From Atriophallophorus winterbourni (lineage: Eukaryota > Platyhelminthes > Trematoda > Plagiorchiida > Microphallidae), in the NCBI GenBank assembly GCA_013407085.1, contig JACCGJ010019629.1, positions 27,612 to 91,611 on the forward strand: DNA of 64,000 nt, in the 5' to 3' direction. Positions 59,001-64,000 of the stretch are shown here, piece after piece. The position numbers were made by a program, and so were the translations under genes. The notes beneath the pieces are model-generated. The model saw only the letters and a program-made list of their open reading frames with translations, had not been told where the DNA came from and made no database searches. Position 1 is the first letter of the stretch; each line of letters begins with the position of its first letter.

Positions 59001-59450
59001 AGCGGGAATCGGTCTTGCCTTGATCTCGTTGAAAGTTAGCACAGGAGGTTCTCCTGGTTTTTCTAATGGTGTCACGTGGCCAAATACTTCAAACAATTGA
59101 AAGTCAGAAGGTTCACCCATGTCTTTGTAATATGAGCGGATCAAATCGTTTATGCACCGCTGTGCAGAACTGCTGCCGTATACTTTAATTGTTTTGAAAA
59201 AATCACCTGATCGAACTCGTTCACAATAGACTCGTAAAAAGCTTAATTCAGACCCGGTTTCTGTTAGCCTTTCTTCCAGTGACAATTCTGCCGGTACTTG
59301 TCCTTTAAGTCTCGGATCACCTGTGTTGAAACTCAACGAAGCAGTGGAACCAAGTGAAGCCTCTTTCCGAGATGTCTTCGATTTTTTAGATGAGGGAGTT
59401 AAGAATTTCTTCAGTCTAGATCCACGCGATCGACGCAAATCTTCTGTCAT
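21400..59450 (-). CDS. RADIL: RADIL-like Rap effector: RA, FHA-like, DIL and PDZ domains (9 exons)
   Basis: One 38-kb gene assembled from splice sites. Coding exons are 59450-57771, 49416-49111, 45673-45268, 39173-39010, 37899-37749, 31060-30699, 30130-29348, 27384-27245 and 21589-21400. Junction phases 0,0,1,0,1,0,0,2 all agree and the sum is 4182 bp (1393 residues plus stop). Domains: RA (about 82-172), FHA-like (about 236-383), DIL-type region (about 500-900), a long disordered linker and a C-terminal PDZ (about 1258-1355). This order matches RADIL, an effector of Rap GTPases that controls integrin-dependent adhesion and migration; RASIP1 lacks the PDZ and afadin has two RA domains. The protein is longer than human RADIL (1075) mainly through linkers. 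Family assignment is strong; exon edges are predictions without transcript support. Extra small exons cannot be excluded, especially in the 8.4-kb first intron. Confidence 0.92.
22848..23190 (-). mobile_element. CR1-like 3' end fragment in RADIL intron 8
   Basis: Minus-strand translation LELSAPPIICASSLNMFKAD resembles the C-terminus of CR1/jockey-type RT proteins (motif of the form LP..(V/I)V.A.S...FK..LD). It aligns with 20100-20565. Only the 3' end is present, as expected of a 5'-truncated LINE. Confidence 0.6.
23191..27244. other. RADIL intron 8, remaining sequence
   Basis: AT-rich intronic DNA. No gene, RNA gene or recognisable repeat was found. A GC-richer patch at 24170-24330 gives a short plus-strand frame without recognisable motifs. 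Confidence 0.6.
27245..27384 (-). CDS. RADIL: RADIL exon 8: PDZ core
   Basis: 140 bp, residues 1285-1330 plus two bases, acceptor ttttatag|CGG, donor GA|GTGAGT. Contains the PDZ core GVFVKEVIPNGPAENSG and GDRILAINGHDL. The domain probably binds C-terminal peptides of adhesion or kinesin partners, as in vertebrate RADIL. Confidence 0.92.
27573..27815 (+). mobile_element. Hammerhead-bearing repeat, copy 1
   Basis: About 240 bp starting near TTTTAAACCCAGTCTACA and carrying TGAGTGGGGGCTCATGTGA and a CAGGTTGGTCGAACC block, then the hammerhead at 27730-27771 and a short 3' part (ATGTATGCAAATG). A second copy in the opposite orientation lies at 48753-48992. Dispersed short units with a hammerhead resemble schistosome Sm-alpha and Penelope-derived retrozymes. 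Confidence 0.7.
27730..27771 (+). ncRNA. Hammerhead ribozyme, family 1, canonical
   Basis: All conserved core boxes are present: CTGATGA (27736-27742), GAAA (27756-27759) and the UC preceding the cleavage site (27764-27765). Stem II is GTGC/GCAC with an AAACA loop. Stem III is a minimal 3-bp ACC/GGT without a loop, which in known Penelope-type ribozymes works best as a dimer. Stem I CCCTAC/GTGGGG has six pairs including one G-U. Predicted self-cleavage is after C27765. Self-cleavage is inferred from the motif, not shown. Confidence 0.88.
28145..28189 (-). ncRNA. Hammerhead-like unit, family 3 (left arm)
   Basis: Minus strand: CTGACTA (28182-28176; the conserved G8 is T), GAAAC (28157-28153), GTC (28152-28150) and ACCAA of stem I (28149-28145). 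The 5' partner of stem I is partly lost. Probably inactive. Confidence 0.6.
28346..28386 (+). ncRNA. Hammerhead-like unit, family 3 (right arm)
   Basis: CTGACGA (28351-28357), one unpaired A, stem II GTTTCT/AGAAGC with a GTC loop, GAAAC (28374-28378) and GTC ending at 28381. The core is intact, but the 3' side of stem I (AGAAA) no longer pairs with TTGGT, so cleavage is doubtful. Confidence 0.65.
28400..29347. other. RADIL intron 7, rest
   Basis: Apart from the hammerhead-like units at 28145-28386 and 28760-28830 nothing further is recognisable. The sequence is AT-rich. Confidence 0.55.
28760..28830 (+). ncRNA. Hammerhead-like unit, family 4
   Basis: CTGACGA (28787-28793), one unpaired T, a perfect 6-bp stem II GTCATC/GATGAC, GAAAC (28813-28817) and GTC ending at 28820, with a 2-bp stem III (AC/GT). 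An outer stem I of eight pairs, GCAACAGT/ACTGTTGC, encloses it. The large 5' internal loop in stem I is unusual. Confidence 0.65.
29348..30130 (-). CDS. RADIL: RADIL exon 7: linker and start of PDZ
   Basis: 783 bp, residues 1024-1284, acceptor cgtgatttccag|GCC and donor CTA|GTAAGT, both phase 0. A short helix (LYQLNELITSLTSG) precedes a long serine/proline-rich linker. The exon ends with the first PDZ strand and carboxylate-binding loop (NVTLNRSPASGFGLKLEDG). Confidence 0.9.
30699..31060 (-). CDS. RADIL: RADIL exon 6: post-DIL segment and linker
   Basis: 362 bp, acceptor ttttggaatag|AA (phase 1) and donor GCG|GTAAGT (phase 0), residues 903-1023. Starts KSIIFRWSGLVSQYPPL, then an arginine- and serine-rich, probably disordered linker. 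Confidence 0.83.
31620..34255 (+). mobile_element. CR1-type LINE, copy 1 (decayed)
   Basis: Plus-strand, antisense to RADIL. Endonuclease traces begin with IIYRPPAST and MKDFNLPHLYSRSD (31850-31985). RT is visible at 33204-33533 with DVPQGSVLGPVICLVYINDL and FADDIKLW, and the C-terminal block KDKLLLDKIYLRAIKVVSS...PTYEERM is at 33810-33900. Frames are broken throughout. The 3' end shares sequence with CR1 copy 2 (42570-42730). Confidence 0.82.
33204..33533 (+). pseudogene. CR1 copy 1 reverse transcriptase core
   Basis: A 109-codon plus-strand frame with LLVWLEIYFSGRKAVVRIN, PQGSVLGPVICLVYINDLPE and the catalytic FADD at about 33412-33423. A stop follows RLPFNF. Confidence 0.82.
34256..34451 (-). 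repeat. ~240-bp repeat unit inserted at the CR1 copy 1 3' end
   Basis: Reverse-complement copy of the unit at 11145-11383. CR1 copy 2 (about 42640-42650) has the same flanks without it, giving an empty site. A short duplication ttga is present at both edges (about 34252-34255 and 34452-34455). Confidence 0.7.
34452..34570 (+). repeat. Segment shared with CR1 copy 2 downstream flank
   Basis: Nearly identical to 42648-42730 (ATTATTTTTATTCGTTTTTC, ATGACATGGTAATTCTGAAG). It is either CR1 3' UTR or a segmental duplication. Confidence 0.6.
34810..35140 (-). mobile_element. RTE copy A-family 5' leader fragment
   Basis: Co-linear with 10500-10860: TGCAATAGGTAAGGTGATGT, GGGTTTTCATGATA, CATGCCTATACAAGAAAACA, GATTTTCCCGGTA and CATGGCTCAATAG blocks. 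No coding frame survives. It ends about 20 bp before a family 1 hammerhead. Confidence 0.65.
35163..35204 (+). ncRNA. Hammerhead ribozyme, family 1, near-canonical
   Basis: CTGATGA (35169-35175), stem II GTGC/GCAC, GAAAC (35189-35193), then ATC before the site; stem I CCCTAC/GTGGGG as at 27730. One base differs in stem III (C-A mismatch instead of C-G), which may weaken it. It is followed by TGTGTGATGGAAATGCATTC, the family 3' part. Confidence 0.72.
35225..37748. other. RADIL intron 5, remaining sequence
   Basis: No gene or clear repeat recognised between the family 1 hammerhead unit and exon 5. Short frames on both strands lack motifs. Confidence 0.55.
37749..37899 (-). CDS. RADIL: RADIL exon 5: end of DIL
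   Basis: 151 bp, excellent acceptor ctttaactttgcag|CTT and donor C|GTGAGT, phase 0 to phase 1. Reads LNWSAMRSMYPEVPPAILK and an acidic tail (residues 853-902). The pattern W..(L/M)R..(H/Y)P.(L/V)(T/P)PA.L is also found after the DIL helices of vertebrate RADIL, from memory of the family. Confidence 0.88.
37900..39009. other. RADIL intron 4
   Basis: About 1.1 kb without recognised features beyond the splice sites of exons 4 and 5. Confidence 0.55.
39010..39173 (-). CDS. RADIL: RADIL exon 4: DIL core
   Basis: 164 bp, acceptor tttttacag|CA, donor AAC|GTGAGT. Encodes GERLLAGVNWLQQWL and an EFANLLSTPKHEI helix, the part most recognisable as a DIL domain (residues 798-852). Confidence 0.88.
39428..39785 (+). 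mobile_element. RTE-type fragment, second lineage (D2), 5'-truncated
   Basis: C-terminal 110 codons of an RTE protein (KMRNQDLWQI, KYRWVGHTLRKPYDD, HPRLSWRRSCEEEI, LNWNDIKLVAVDRPNWRQV), still open, followed by the 3' tail ttaagtcaagttaagtcaag. A 6-bp ggttgg occurs on both sides (39428-39433, 39780-39785) and may be the target duplication. Better preserved than D1 at 18750-19190. Confidence 0.85.
39786..40670. other. RADIL intron 3, unassigned
   Basis: No gene recognised. A short plus-strand frame at 39825-40037 (ICHECNKLMDIRHS) has Cys/His residues but no clear family match, and a minus-strand shadow frame overlaps it. Confidence 0.5.
40675..40712 (-). ncRNA. Hammerhead-like unit, family 3
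   Basis: Minus strand: CCCTTGGT, CTGACGA (40707-40701), one unpaired A, stem II GCTTCT/AGAAGT and GAAAC (40682-40678), but the cleavage triplet GTC has changed, so it is probably inactive. Flanked by AATCGATTAGAG like other family 3 copies. Confidence 0.65.
41003..41290 (-). other. Unidentified coding-like segment with splice-like ends
   Basis: A 288-bp minus-strand open stretch, more GC-rich and protein-like than its surroundings (VMVEPVLDTGHSVDLGNVEI, EAVEIAKAGRLTVNKVDGAE). It has acceptor-like atatggcag and donor-like AG|GTAAAT edges. Both edges are phase 2, so it cannot be a cassette exon in the phase-1 RADIL intron around it. I do not recognise the protein; it may be an exon or retrocopied fragment of another gene. 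Confidence 0.3.
41515..41660 (+). repeat. Partial unit of the hammerhead family 2 tandem repeat
   Basis: GTGAGCAACACATTACTTTG, CATAAGCGCATTGAGTGCTT and TTTGAACATCGTG align with the units at 43540-43900. The ribozyme part is missing here. Confidence 0.65.
41690..42600 (+). mobile_element. CR1-type LINE, copy 2 (5'-truncated)
   Basis: Starts in the RT core and runs to the element 3' end, closely similar to 33350-34255 of copy 1. Plus-strand translations include YINDLPETFSCKVLFFADDI (41740-41810) and LLLDKIHHRATKVVSSFWKP (42213-42272). Frames break near 42010 and 42160. Antisense to RADIL. Confidence 0.82.
43490..43530 (-). ncRNA. Hammerhead-like unit, family 2 (decayed)
   Basis: Minus strand: CTGATGA (43524-43518), a degenerate stem II, GATAC in place of GAAAC, stem III ACC/GGT and a short stem I. 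One core adenine is substituted, so probably inactive. Confidence 0.55.
43540..43900 (+). repeat. Tandem hammerhead family 2 repeat (~243-bp period)
   Basis: Successive units begin GTGAGCAACACATTACTGTG (43541) and GTGAGTAACACCATACTTTG (43784). They continue with ATCAGCGCC / ATAAGTGCC, GAACATCGTGGTTCG / GAACATTGTGGTTCG and (T/A)TCAAAG(C/T)CT blocks. One hammerhead-like core lies between them. Tandem arrangement is typical of hammerhead satellite or retrozyme families. Confidence 0.72.
43728..43767 (+). ncRNA. Hammerhead-like unit, family 2
   Basis: CTGATGA (43732-43738), stem II GGC/GCC with a GAACA loop, AAAAC in place of GAAAC, stem III ACT/GGT and stem I CCAC/GTGG. The conserved G12 is A here, which would be expected to abolish cleavage. 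Confidence 0.62.
43901..45267. other. RADIL intron 3, left of exon 3
   Basis: No gene, ribozyme or recognised repeat. Only short frames without motifs. Confidence 0.5.
45268..45673 (-). CDS. RADIL: RADIL exon 3: DIL region
   Basis: 406 bp, residues 663-797 plus one base, acceptor caaattgcag|GAA and a weaker donor G|GTTAGT. Starts ERLQKFSRCFHQAFYP, then a disordered serine/threonine insert, then WRQVLSLIAHDILYAIL, which fits a DIL helix. The phase-1 end matches the phase-1 start of exon 4. Confidence 0.85.
46500..48100 (+). mobile_element. CR1-type LINE, copy 3 (internally deleted)
   Basis: Endonuclease traces (CGVAVYFHERLAQCN, CRIGIIYRSP) at 46545-46700. Then near 47160 the sequence jumps directly into the RT at GPLLFLVYMNDM, so the N-terminal RT is deleted. 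The RT C-terminal part is open at 47165-47725 and the element fades near 48100. Plus strand, antisense to RADIL. Confidence 0.82.
47165..47725 (+). pseudogene. CR1 copy 3 reverse transcriptase, C-terminal part
   Basis: A 186-codon open frame with the catalytic box as IADDIKIW (F to I), KLVLIADD, ELPFNPAKCKMLRLG, EKDLGIWVS and MYHCATRLVSRYRN. It lacks RT blocks before the YxDD-equivalent motif. Confidence 0.85.
48753..48992 (-). mobile_element. Hammerhead-bearing repeat, copy 2 (ribozyme broken)
   Basis: Reverse-complement copy of 27573-27815 with GGTTTTAAACCCAGTCTACA, TGGGGGCTCGTGTGATTGAA and TACTGTCCCTACCTGATGAG. The CTGATGA box is at 48830-48824, but the following GTGCAAACAGC is re-duplicated and the GAAAC and cleavage triplet are gone, leaving a GT-rich run. 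Confidence 0.7.
49111..49416 (-). CDS. RADIL: RADIL exon 2: DIL region
   Basis: 306 bp, residues 561-662, acceptor aacttaacag|GAA and donor GAG|GTAAGT, phase 0 at both ends. Begins ESETLIYPHLWLTLL, followed by a serine-rich insert (SSGSSTCSSPSSSEVE) and an amphipathic helix (ELKDLAFRLADDSV). The insert is absent from the usual compact DIL fold and is probably a lineage-specific loop. Confidence 0.85.
49417..51430. other. RADIL intron 1, left part
   Basis: No gene recognised. Contains the AT microsatellite at 50010-50053 and short ATGA repeats at 50098-50114. A minus-strand frame at 50675-50941 ends in a GTAAGT donor but has no matching acceptor. Confidence 0.5.
50010..50053. repeat. (TA)n microsatellite
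   Basis: About 44 bp of alternating AT interrupted by a single G. A GAAT/GAAT tetranucleotide run follows 45 bp later. Confidence 0.92.
51431..51473 (-). ncRNA. Hammerhead ribozyme, family 3, complete
   Basis: Minus strand: stem I TTGGT (51473-51469) pairs with ACCAA (51435-51431). The core boxes are CTGAAGA (51468-51462) and GAAA (51443-51440), with the cleavage triplet GTT (51438-51436). Stem II is GCTT/AAGC after one unpaired A, and stem III is minimal (AC/GT). All conserved core bases are present. The unpaired A next to A9 is shared with the other family 3 copies. Confidence 0.78.
52047..52090 (-). ncRNA. Hammerhead-like unit, family 1 (decayed)
   Basis: Minus strand: CTGATGA (52083-52077) and GAAAC (52063-52059) are intact, but stem II (GTTC/ACAC) keeps only two pairs and the base before the cleavage site is G. 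The flanks GGAAATGCACGCAAATGAGC match the family 3' part. Probably inactive. Confidence 0.6.
52317..52362 (-). ncRNA. Hammerhead-like relic, family 3
   Basis: Minus strand keeps GAAAC (52329-52325) and ACCAA (52321-52317) with the family flank CTAGCCGATT, but the CTGACGA box has decayed to CAGAAAA. Inactive relic. Confidence 0.5.
53628..53667 (+). ncRNA. Hammerhead-like relic, family 2
   Basis: CTGACGA box at 53632-53638 with stem I TCTAC/GTGGA still pairing and ATCGGTT before the site, but GAAAC is lost. Followed by GATGAATGTTAGCAATACAA, similar to the family 2 repeat start. Confidence 0.45.
56205..56275 (-). repeat. Partial ~240-bp repeat unit
   Basis: About 70 bp matching 11081-11140 in reverse orientation (GTGCGGCACTTTGCCTGGAT). 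Confidence 0.6.
57771..59450 (-). CDS. RADIL: RADIL exon 1: RA and FHA-like domains
   Basis: 1680 bp, residues 1-560, from ATG 59450 to the donor GCG|GTGAGT at 57770. A basic serine-rich N-terminus is followed by a Ras-association fold (FFKTIKVYGSSSAQRCINDL, residues 84-103). An FHA-like fold runs from GPYLLQMRG (236) to RPGDFVRINSDKRGYMFMF (363-381). The upstream sequence shows no further in-frame coding, so this is taken as the first coding exon. The end is phase 0. Confidence 0.93.
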
Positions 59451-59940
59451 CTTGGTTCAGCTATATGTTATATCCAATTATGTTACCAACTAGGATTCAT
59501 ACAATCACTGTACATCTGCTTTCGCGTTTCGTATGACGACGAACGAGATCGTTCCACAACAAAATCTAATGAACTTCAAATTATGCCGGTGCGTGAGGCT
59601 ACCCACCTAGAACGTGACAACTGACCAATCAGCGATAAACATTCTTTGAATGGCATTGGTCAAAAATGCAACAATCTCATTGGCTAGCATATGCAACGAA
59701 TAACGGAACACCCTACGGAGTTGTGCTCATCATCCAGTAGAAAGCAGTCGATGATTTACGTGCTGAGTTTAGATCCAACAACGTGAACGTATAATAATTT
59801 ATTCATGAATGTAAAAGCAATGTGAATAGAAAAATTAAAGCAGCCGATTTTATTAGCATTCATGCAAGGCCATCAGGTAATTTTAATTAAGAAAATTGTA
59901 TTGGTATTGGTATTACTAAAAAAGCATAAATTAGTTATGA
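59451..59940. other. Presumed RADIL promoter / 5' region
   Basis: No frame of note. The minus-strand sequence just before the ATG contains ACATATAG, a possible but weak acceptor. No convincing TATA box or CpG cluster was recognised. Confidence 0.4.
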
Positions 59941-60779
59941 GAAAGGTTCCAAGGTTGTCAAAGCCGGGGCGGTTTTGGGGATAAGCTCCCAATTCTAAAA
60001 ATGCTCCAATGGCACGCGTCTCATATAGCCTCTGGCAACCAAGTCCAGCTCCTGGCCTGCACGCGTGGTCCTGTGCGACCCGGCGGATCTGCTTCTACTG
60101 ACAGGAGAAAGGGCGAAGGCGGCTGACTGGCGCCTCAAAACCAGCATGCTTCGGGCAGGTGGAGCTCGTAAGTCCATGAAGGCGGTCCACCTGGGGGAAG
60201 GAAAACCCTTATCTCAAACCCCCACTGCCTTGTGGCTACATCCAATCATGGAAAAGGCTTCAGGAGTCAACCTCGAGGAAAAATCCGGAGCCGGAGTCCC
60301 GTTAGGCAGTCCGAATTTTTTTTACAACTTCGCCCTGCCAACTTCTGCGACGGCATAGTTGTCCAAACGTATCAGCCTAGCTGTTCCTTTGGTTCCGATG
60401 GTGCCGTGGAGAGGGAGCACTTGCTGCATGGGCAACAGCTAGTTCTCCACTTTGAACGGCCCTGGCGTACATCACAACGCACCAATGGAGAGGACACTCC
60501 ATTCCGCTTCTGCGGATAATAACACGGGAAGCAGCAGATACCGGTTAAAAGCTATGGCTCGATTGGCGTAGAGCTCAGCGCCTGGGGCTGCTTTCGACGG
60601 TGGGAGAGACTTTCAGGTCTCATTGGACGGCTACCGCCCGCCTCAAGCTGGACAGCCCCCAGCCAATATGGTGCCGTCTCGCCACGGTCTGCTATCCTCA
60701 TTGGGTGCATGGGGATTAGGAATCAACCGACAAGCAGACTGTTATTTCCGCACCAGCGAAACCAACTACGAAAAAACAA
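59941..60779 (+). other. RTE copy C 5' leader
   Basis: GC-rich leader, homologous to that of RTE copy B over at least 350 bp (GGTTCC start, GCCTCTGGCAACCAAGTCCA, CTCCTGGCCTGCACG, ACTGACAGGAGAA). The protein that follows is from a different RTE lineage. Confidence 0.78.
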
Positions 60780-61893
60780 ATGTCATTTCTGAAACTGGGA
60801 ACCTGGAACGTCCGTCCATGCTTCCTGGATTTCACGACGACGTCTCGAATATCAGAGGCGTAAGAAAATCTGCTGTTATCAACAACGAGTTAAAGAGACT
60901 AAAGGTCGACGTGGCAGCCCTACAAGAGACGCGATTACCAGACACTGGTAAGCTGACAGAAAGAGATTACACTTTTTTTTGGAAAGGAAGGGGTTCTGAT
61001 GAGCCTCGACTGCATGGAGTTGGGTTTGCCGTTCGAAACGACCTTCTAAAAGCAACAGAACCGAGCAGCAGCGGGAGCGAACGGATTTGGACTCTAAATC
61101 TGAGGTGCATTACTGGTACATTACGTTGGTAAACGTTTATGCGCCGACGCTCTCTGCGACGACTGCTGAAAAAGACGCTTTTTATTACAAGCTCGCAACA
61201 GTCCTGAAAAACGTGCCACAAAGAAACTGTGTAGTGGTACTGGGTGATTTCAATGCTAGAGTTGGTGCGGATTACGAATCTTGGCAAAACTGTCTCGGGA
61301 AATTCGGTGTAGGTAAAACTAATAAAAATGGACTACGCCTTTTAGAATTATGCACACAGTTCAGTCTCTGTGTTAGTAACACTTTCTTTCAAACAAAACC
61401 ACAGCATAAGGTCTCTTGGAAACATCCTCGCTCTAAGCACTGGCACCAGCTTGATCTTCTTCTTGTTAGGCGCACTAATATAGGAAGCGTACTTCTCACC
61501 AGATCATATCAAAGCGCAGACTGTGACACTGATCATTCACTGGTCTGTGCAAAACGGAAGCTTTCCGACACGAGATTTCACCGCACCAAATTGTCTGGTA
61601 AGCCTAGGATTGACGTCACCCGCATGTGCGAACCTAATCTAGCTGCGCGATTTGCAAAAGCCTTCACAGCCGAGTTCAGCAAGACAACCCCACTTGAATC
61701 GGCTTCAGAAAACTGTGAATCGATTAAAAACAGCATATGCCGAGTCGCACTTTCCACTTTCGGTCCGAAGAAAGCTCGAACGAGCGACTGGTTCGAAGCA
61801 AAAGCTTCTGAGATGACTGCTGTGTTGGATGAGAAACGGTCAGCATTCTTGAGGTTCAAAGTATGCCAACAGATGAAAACTTACGACTTTTAA
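60780..61893 (+). pseudogene. RTE copy C endonuclease (frameshifted)
   Basis: Starts MSFLKLGTWNVR at 60780, shifts frame almost at once, continues as NELKRLKVDVAALQETRLPD and GVGFAVRNDLL, and shifts again near 61100 to VNVYAPTL, VVLGDFNARVG, WHQLDLLLVRR and CDTDHSLVCAK. All endonuclease landmarks (N, E, D..N, SDH-like) can be found across frames. Confidence 0.85.
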
Positions 61894-63105
61894 GAGCAGC
61901 CAGAAATAAGGTCCAACAGACTGCAAGGCGATGTGCAAATGACTACTGGACAGAAATTAGCCTTAGTATCCAAAAAGCTGCGGATACTGGAAATTTTCAC
62001 GGCATGTATGATGGGATCAAGAAAGCCATTGGTCCAAACATACATAAAATGGCTCCCATTAAGTCTGTATCTGGTGACCCGATTGTGGACAAAACTCAGC
62101 AGATGGAAAGATGGGTAGAGCACTTCTCCTCCCTCTACTCTAGGGACAGTACGGTTTTACCACATTTATTTGAAAATTTCGAGCGGTTGCCGACTATTGA
62201 ATATCTAGATACTCCCCCTACTCTTGATGAGCTCAATAGAGCAATCGACCGCTTAGCGAATGGGAAGGCCCCTGGTGACGATGGAATTCCACCTGAGCTC
62301 ATCAAATGCAGTAGAGCAGCATTATTACAACCGCTTCACCATTTGCTTCTTCAGTGCTGGCAGGAAGAGTGTGTCCCACAAGAGATGCGAGACACAAAGA
62401 TCATCACGCTATTCAAGAATAAAGGAGATAGAGGCGACTGCAACAATTACAGAGGAATCTCCCTTCTGAATGTTGTAGGCAAATTGTTTGCTAAAGTCTT
62501 ACAGATCCGGCTGCAAGTTTTTAGCTGATAGAATTTACTCCGAATCTCAATGTGGCTTTCGCAAGGGAAGATCGACCGTTGACATGATCTTCTCCCTAAG
62601 ACAACTTCAAGAAAAGTGTCGGGAACAGCGTATGCCATTATACGCTGTCTTTATTGATTTAACGAAGGCATTCGACTACGTCAGCAGGGAGGGTCTTTTC
62701 AAAATGCTTAATTTGATAGGTTGCCCACCAAGACTGCTAAATCTCGTTATTTCGTTCCACTCAGGCATGAAGGGCTCAGTCCATTTTAACGGTTTCAGGT
62801 CAGAAGTCTTTGAAATTCGCCGGGGCGTCAAACAAGGGTGTGTTCTGGCTCCCACGCTGTTCGGCATTTTCTTTGCTCTACTTCTGAAGTACGCTTTCAG
62901 GACGAGAACAGAAGGTATTTACTTACGCACGCGAAATGATGGCAAGCTTTTCAACCTAAACCGGTTGAGAGCACCAACCAAGGCACGAAATGTGCTAATC
63001 CGTGACCTGCTGTTTGCCGACGATGCAGCCTTTATTGCTCACTCCCAGGAGCACCTTCAGTCTCTAATGGACTGTTTTCGTCGGCATGCAAAGACTTTGG
63101 TCTAA
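61863..63105 (+). pseudogene. RTE copy C reverse transcriptase (frameshifted)
   Basis: First part (61863-62528) holds NGKAPGDDGIPPELIK and NNYRGISLLNVVGK. After a frame change near 62510 come CGFRKGRSTVDMIFSLRQL, DLTKAFDYVSREGLF, RRGVKQGCVLAPTLFGIFFA and the catalytic LLFADDAAFIA (about 63009-63041). Confidence 0.87.
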
Positions 63106-63113
63106 CAATCAGC

Positions 63114-63950
63114 ATGAGCAAGACCAAAGTCCTTAGCCAAGGGACTGTATCGCCTCCCATCATAACTGTTGGAAACTGTCAGCTTGAATCAGTACATCAG
63201 TCCACATACCTTGGTTCAACCATTGCGGATAACCTCTCGCTAGACACGGAGATTGATAAGCGAATTGGCAGAGCAGCTGTCATTCTGTCCCGTTTGAACT
63301 CTCGTGTTTGTGGTAACCGCAAGCTGACTGTAAAGACGAAAATGATGGTGTACAGCGCGTGCGTACTGAACGCTTTACTGTACGGCAGTGAAACCTGGAC
63401 CACCCACGCAAGACACGAACGAAAGCTGAATGCTTTCCATCTACGAATCATCCGTCGTATCTTGAACATATCGTGGATGGACAGAGTGACTAATGCTGAA
63501 GTGCTTTTAAAAGCTGGTCTACAGAGCATGTTCACTCTATTGCGACAGCGCCGCCTGCGCTGGCTTGGTCATGTCTAGAGAATGGAAAATGGTCGTATTC
63601 CGAAAGATCTACTCTATGGTGAGTTGCAACTAGGAAGTCGACCATTGGGCAGACCGCACTTGCGGTACAAAGACGTTTGTAAAAGAGATATGAAAGCTCT
63701 TGGCATTGACCCGACGAGTTGGGAAGAACTTGCTCTCGACCGCTCACATTGGAGGCTATGTGTAAAGCGTCGTCTGCATGCCGGGGAGGAGCAGATACAG
63801 CTCTTGGCAGCTGAACGCAGATCATGCCGCCGACGTGCAACTAACGCAATACAACCGAGTTCTGACTGTCGTTGCCAGCGCTGCGGAGAGGTGATTGTTC
63901 CTCCTCCCAATCGGACTGTTCTAAGTCACTCAAAAAGCTGCAAAACTTGA
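63114..63950 (+). pseudogene. RTE copy C C-terminal region with Cys/His motif
   Basis: Continues with TYLGSTIADN, LLYGSETWTTHARHERKLN, RILNISWMDRVTN and RLRWLGHV, interrupted by a TAG at 63576-63578. After it come RMENGRIPKDLLYGEL and, near the end, CRCQRCGEVI plus HSKSC, a possible C2HC zinc finger not found at the end of copies A, B or D. The stop is at 63948. Confidence 0.83.
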
Positions 63951-64000
63951 ACATTCACGCGTTTGTGATGTACATCCATGGTCGACATCGACCGAAGGAG
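63951..64000 (+). other. Downstream of RTE copy C, window end
   Basis: Fifty bases, probably the element 3' UTR; too short to judge. Confidence 0.3.

Larger units (their letters stand above)
59941..63950 (+). mobile_element. RTE-type non-LTR retrotransposon, copy C
   Basis: Nearly complete plus-strand RTE of a lineage different from copies A and B: leader 59941-60779, endonuclease 60780-61860, RT 61863-63578, C-terminal domain to a stop at 63948-63950. At least five frame breaks and one in-frame stop (TAG at 63576) interrupt it. It could extend to or beyond the window end, so its 3' tail and target duplication are not identified. Confidence 0.9.

Noticed and set aside
1..64000. CRISPR arrays, bacterial operons, rRNA or tRNA genes
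   Set aside because: No regularly spaced short repeats, no ribosome-binding-site pattern, and no recognisable tRNA or rRNA sequence; the window is eukaryotic.

Overview
This window looks like nuclear DNA of a parasitic flatworm, most likely a digenean fluke. The reasons are moderate GC content, kilobase-scale introns, dense RTE, CR1 and Ty3/gypsy retroelements in many states of decay, and repeated hammerhead-ribozyme units of the kind known from schistosomes. No prokaryotic features are present. The species cannot be named from the sequence alone.

Left third (1-21 kb). This is mostly nested mobile DNA. RTE copy A (minus strand, running off the left edge) is split by RTE copy B. Copy B is a full-length insertion whose 5' half is inverted (twin-priming structure), with a 14-bp target-site duplication. 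Copy B is itself split by Gypsy-1, a young Ty3/gypsy element with 179-bp LTRs, a 5-bp duplication and a perfect 16-nt fold-back primer/PBS pair. Head to head with copy A lies RTE copy A2. A tandem-dimer repeat sits in its 5' leader, and its body is cut by Gypsy-2, a frameshifted relative of Gypsy-1. Older RTE and CR1 scraps follow. The only cellular gene here is an intact, apparently single-exon Josephin-domain deubiquitinase at 17.4-18.0 kb (plus).

Middle and right (21.4-59.5 kb). One large minus-strand gene fills this stretch. I assembled nine coding exons by hand from splice signals and matching intron phases: 59450-57771, 49416-49111, 45673-45268, 39173-39010, 37899-37749, 31060-30699, 30130-29348, 27384-27245 and 21589-21400. 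They total 4182 bp (1393 codons plus stop) and encode RA, FHA-like, DIL and PDZ domains in the order of RADIL, a Rap-GTPase effector in cell adhesion. Its introns hold three decayed CR1 elements (all antisense to the gene), RTE scraps, and at least four families of hammerhead-like units. Some of these units are essentially canonical (27.73 kb plus, 51.45 kb minus); others are decayed, paired head to head, or tandem.

Right end (59.9-64 kb). RTE copy C (plus strand) comes from a different RTE lineage. It is nearly full length but has several frameshifts, and its 5' leader is homologous to that of copy B although the proteins differ strongly.
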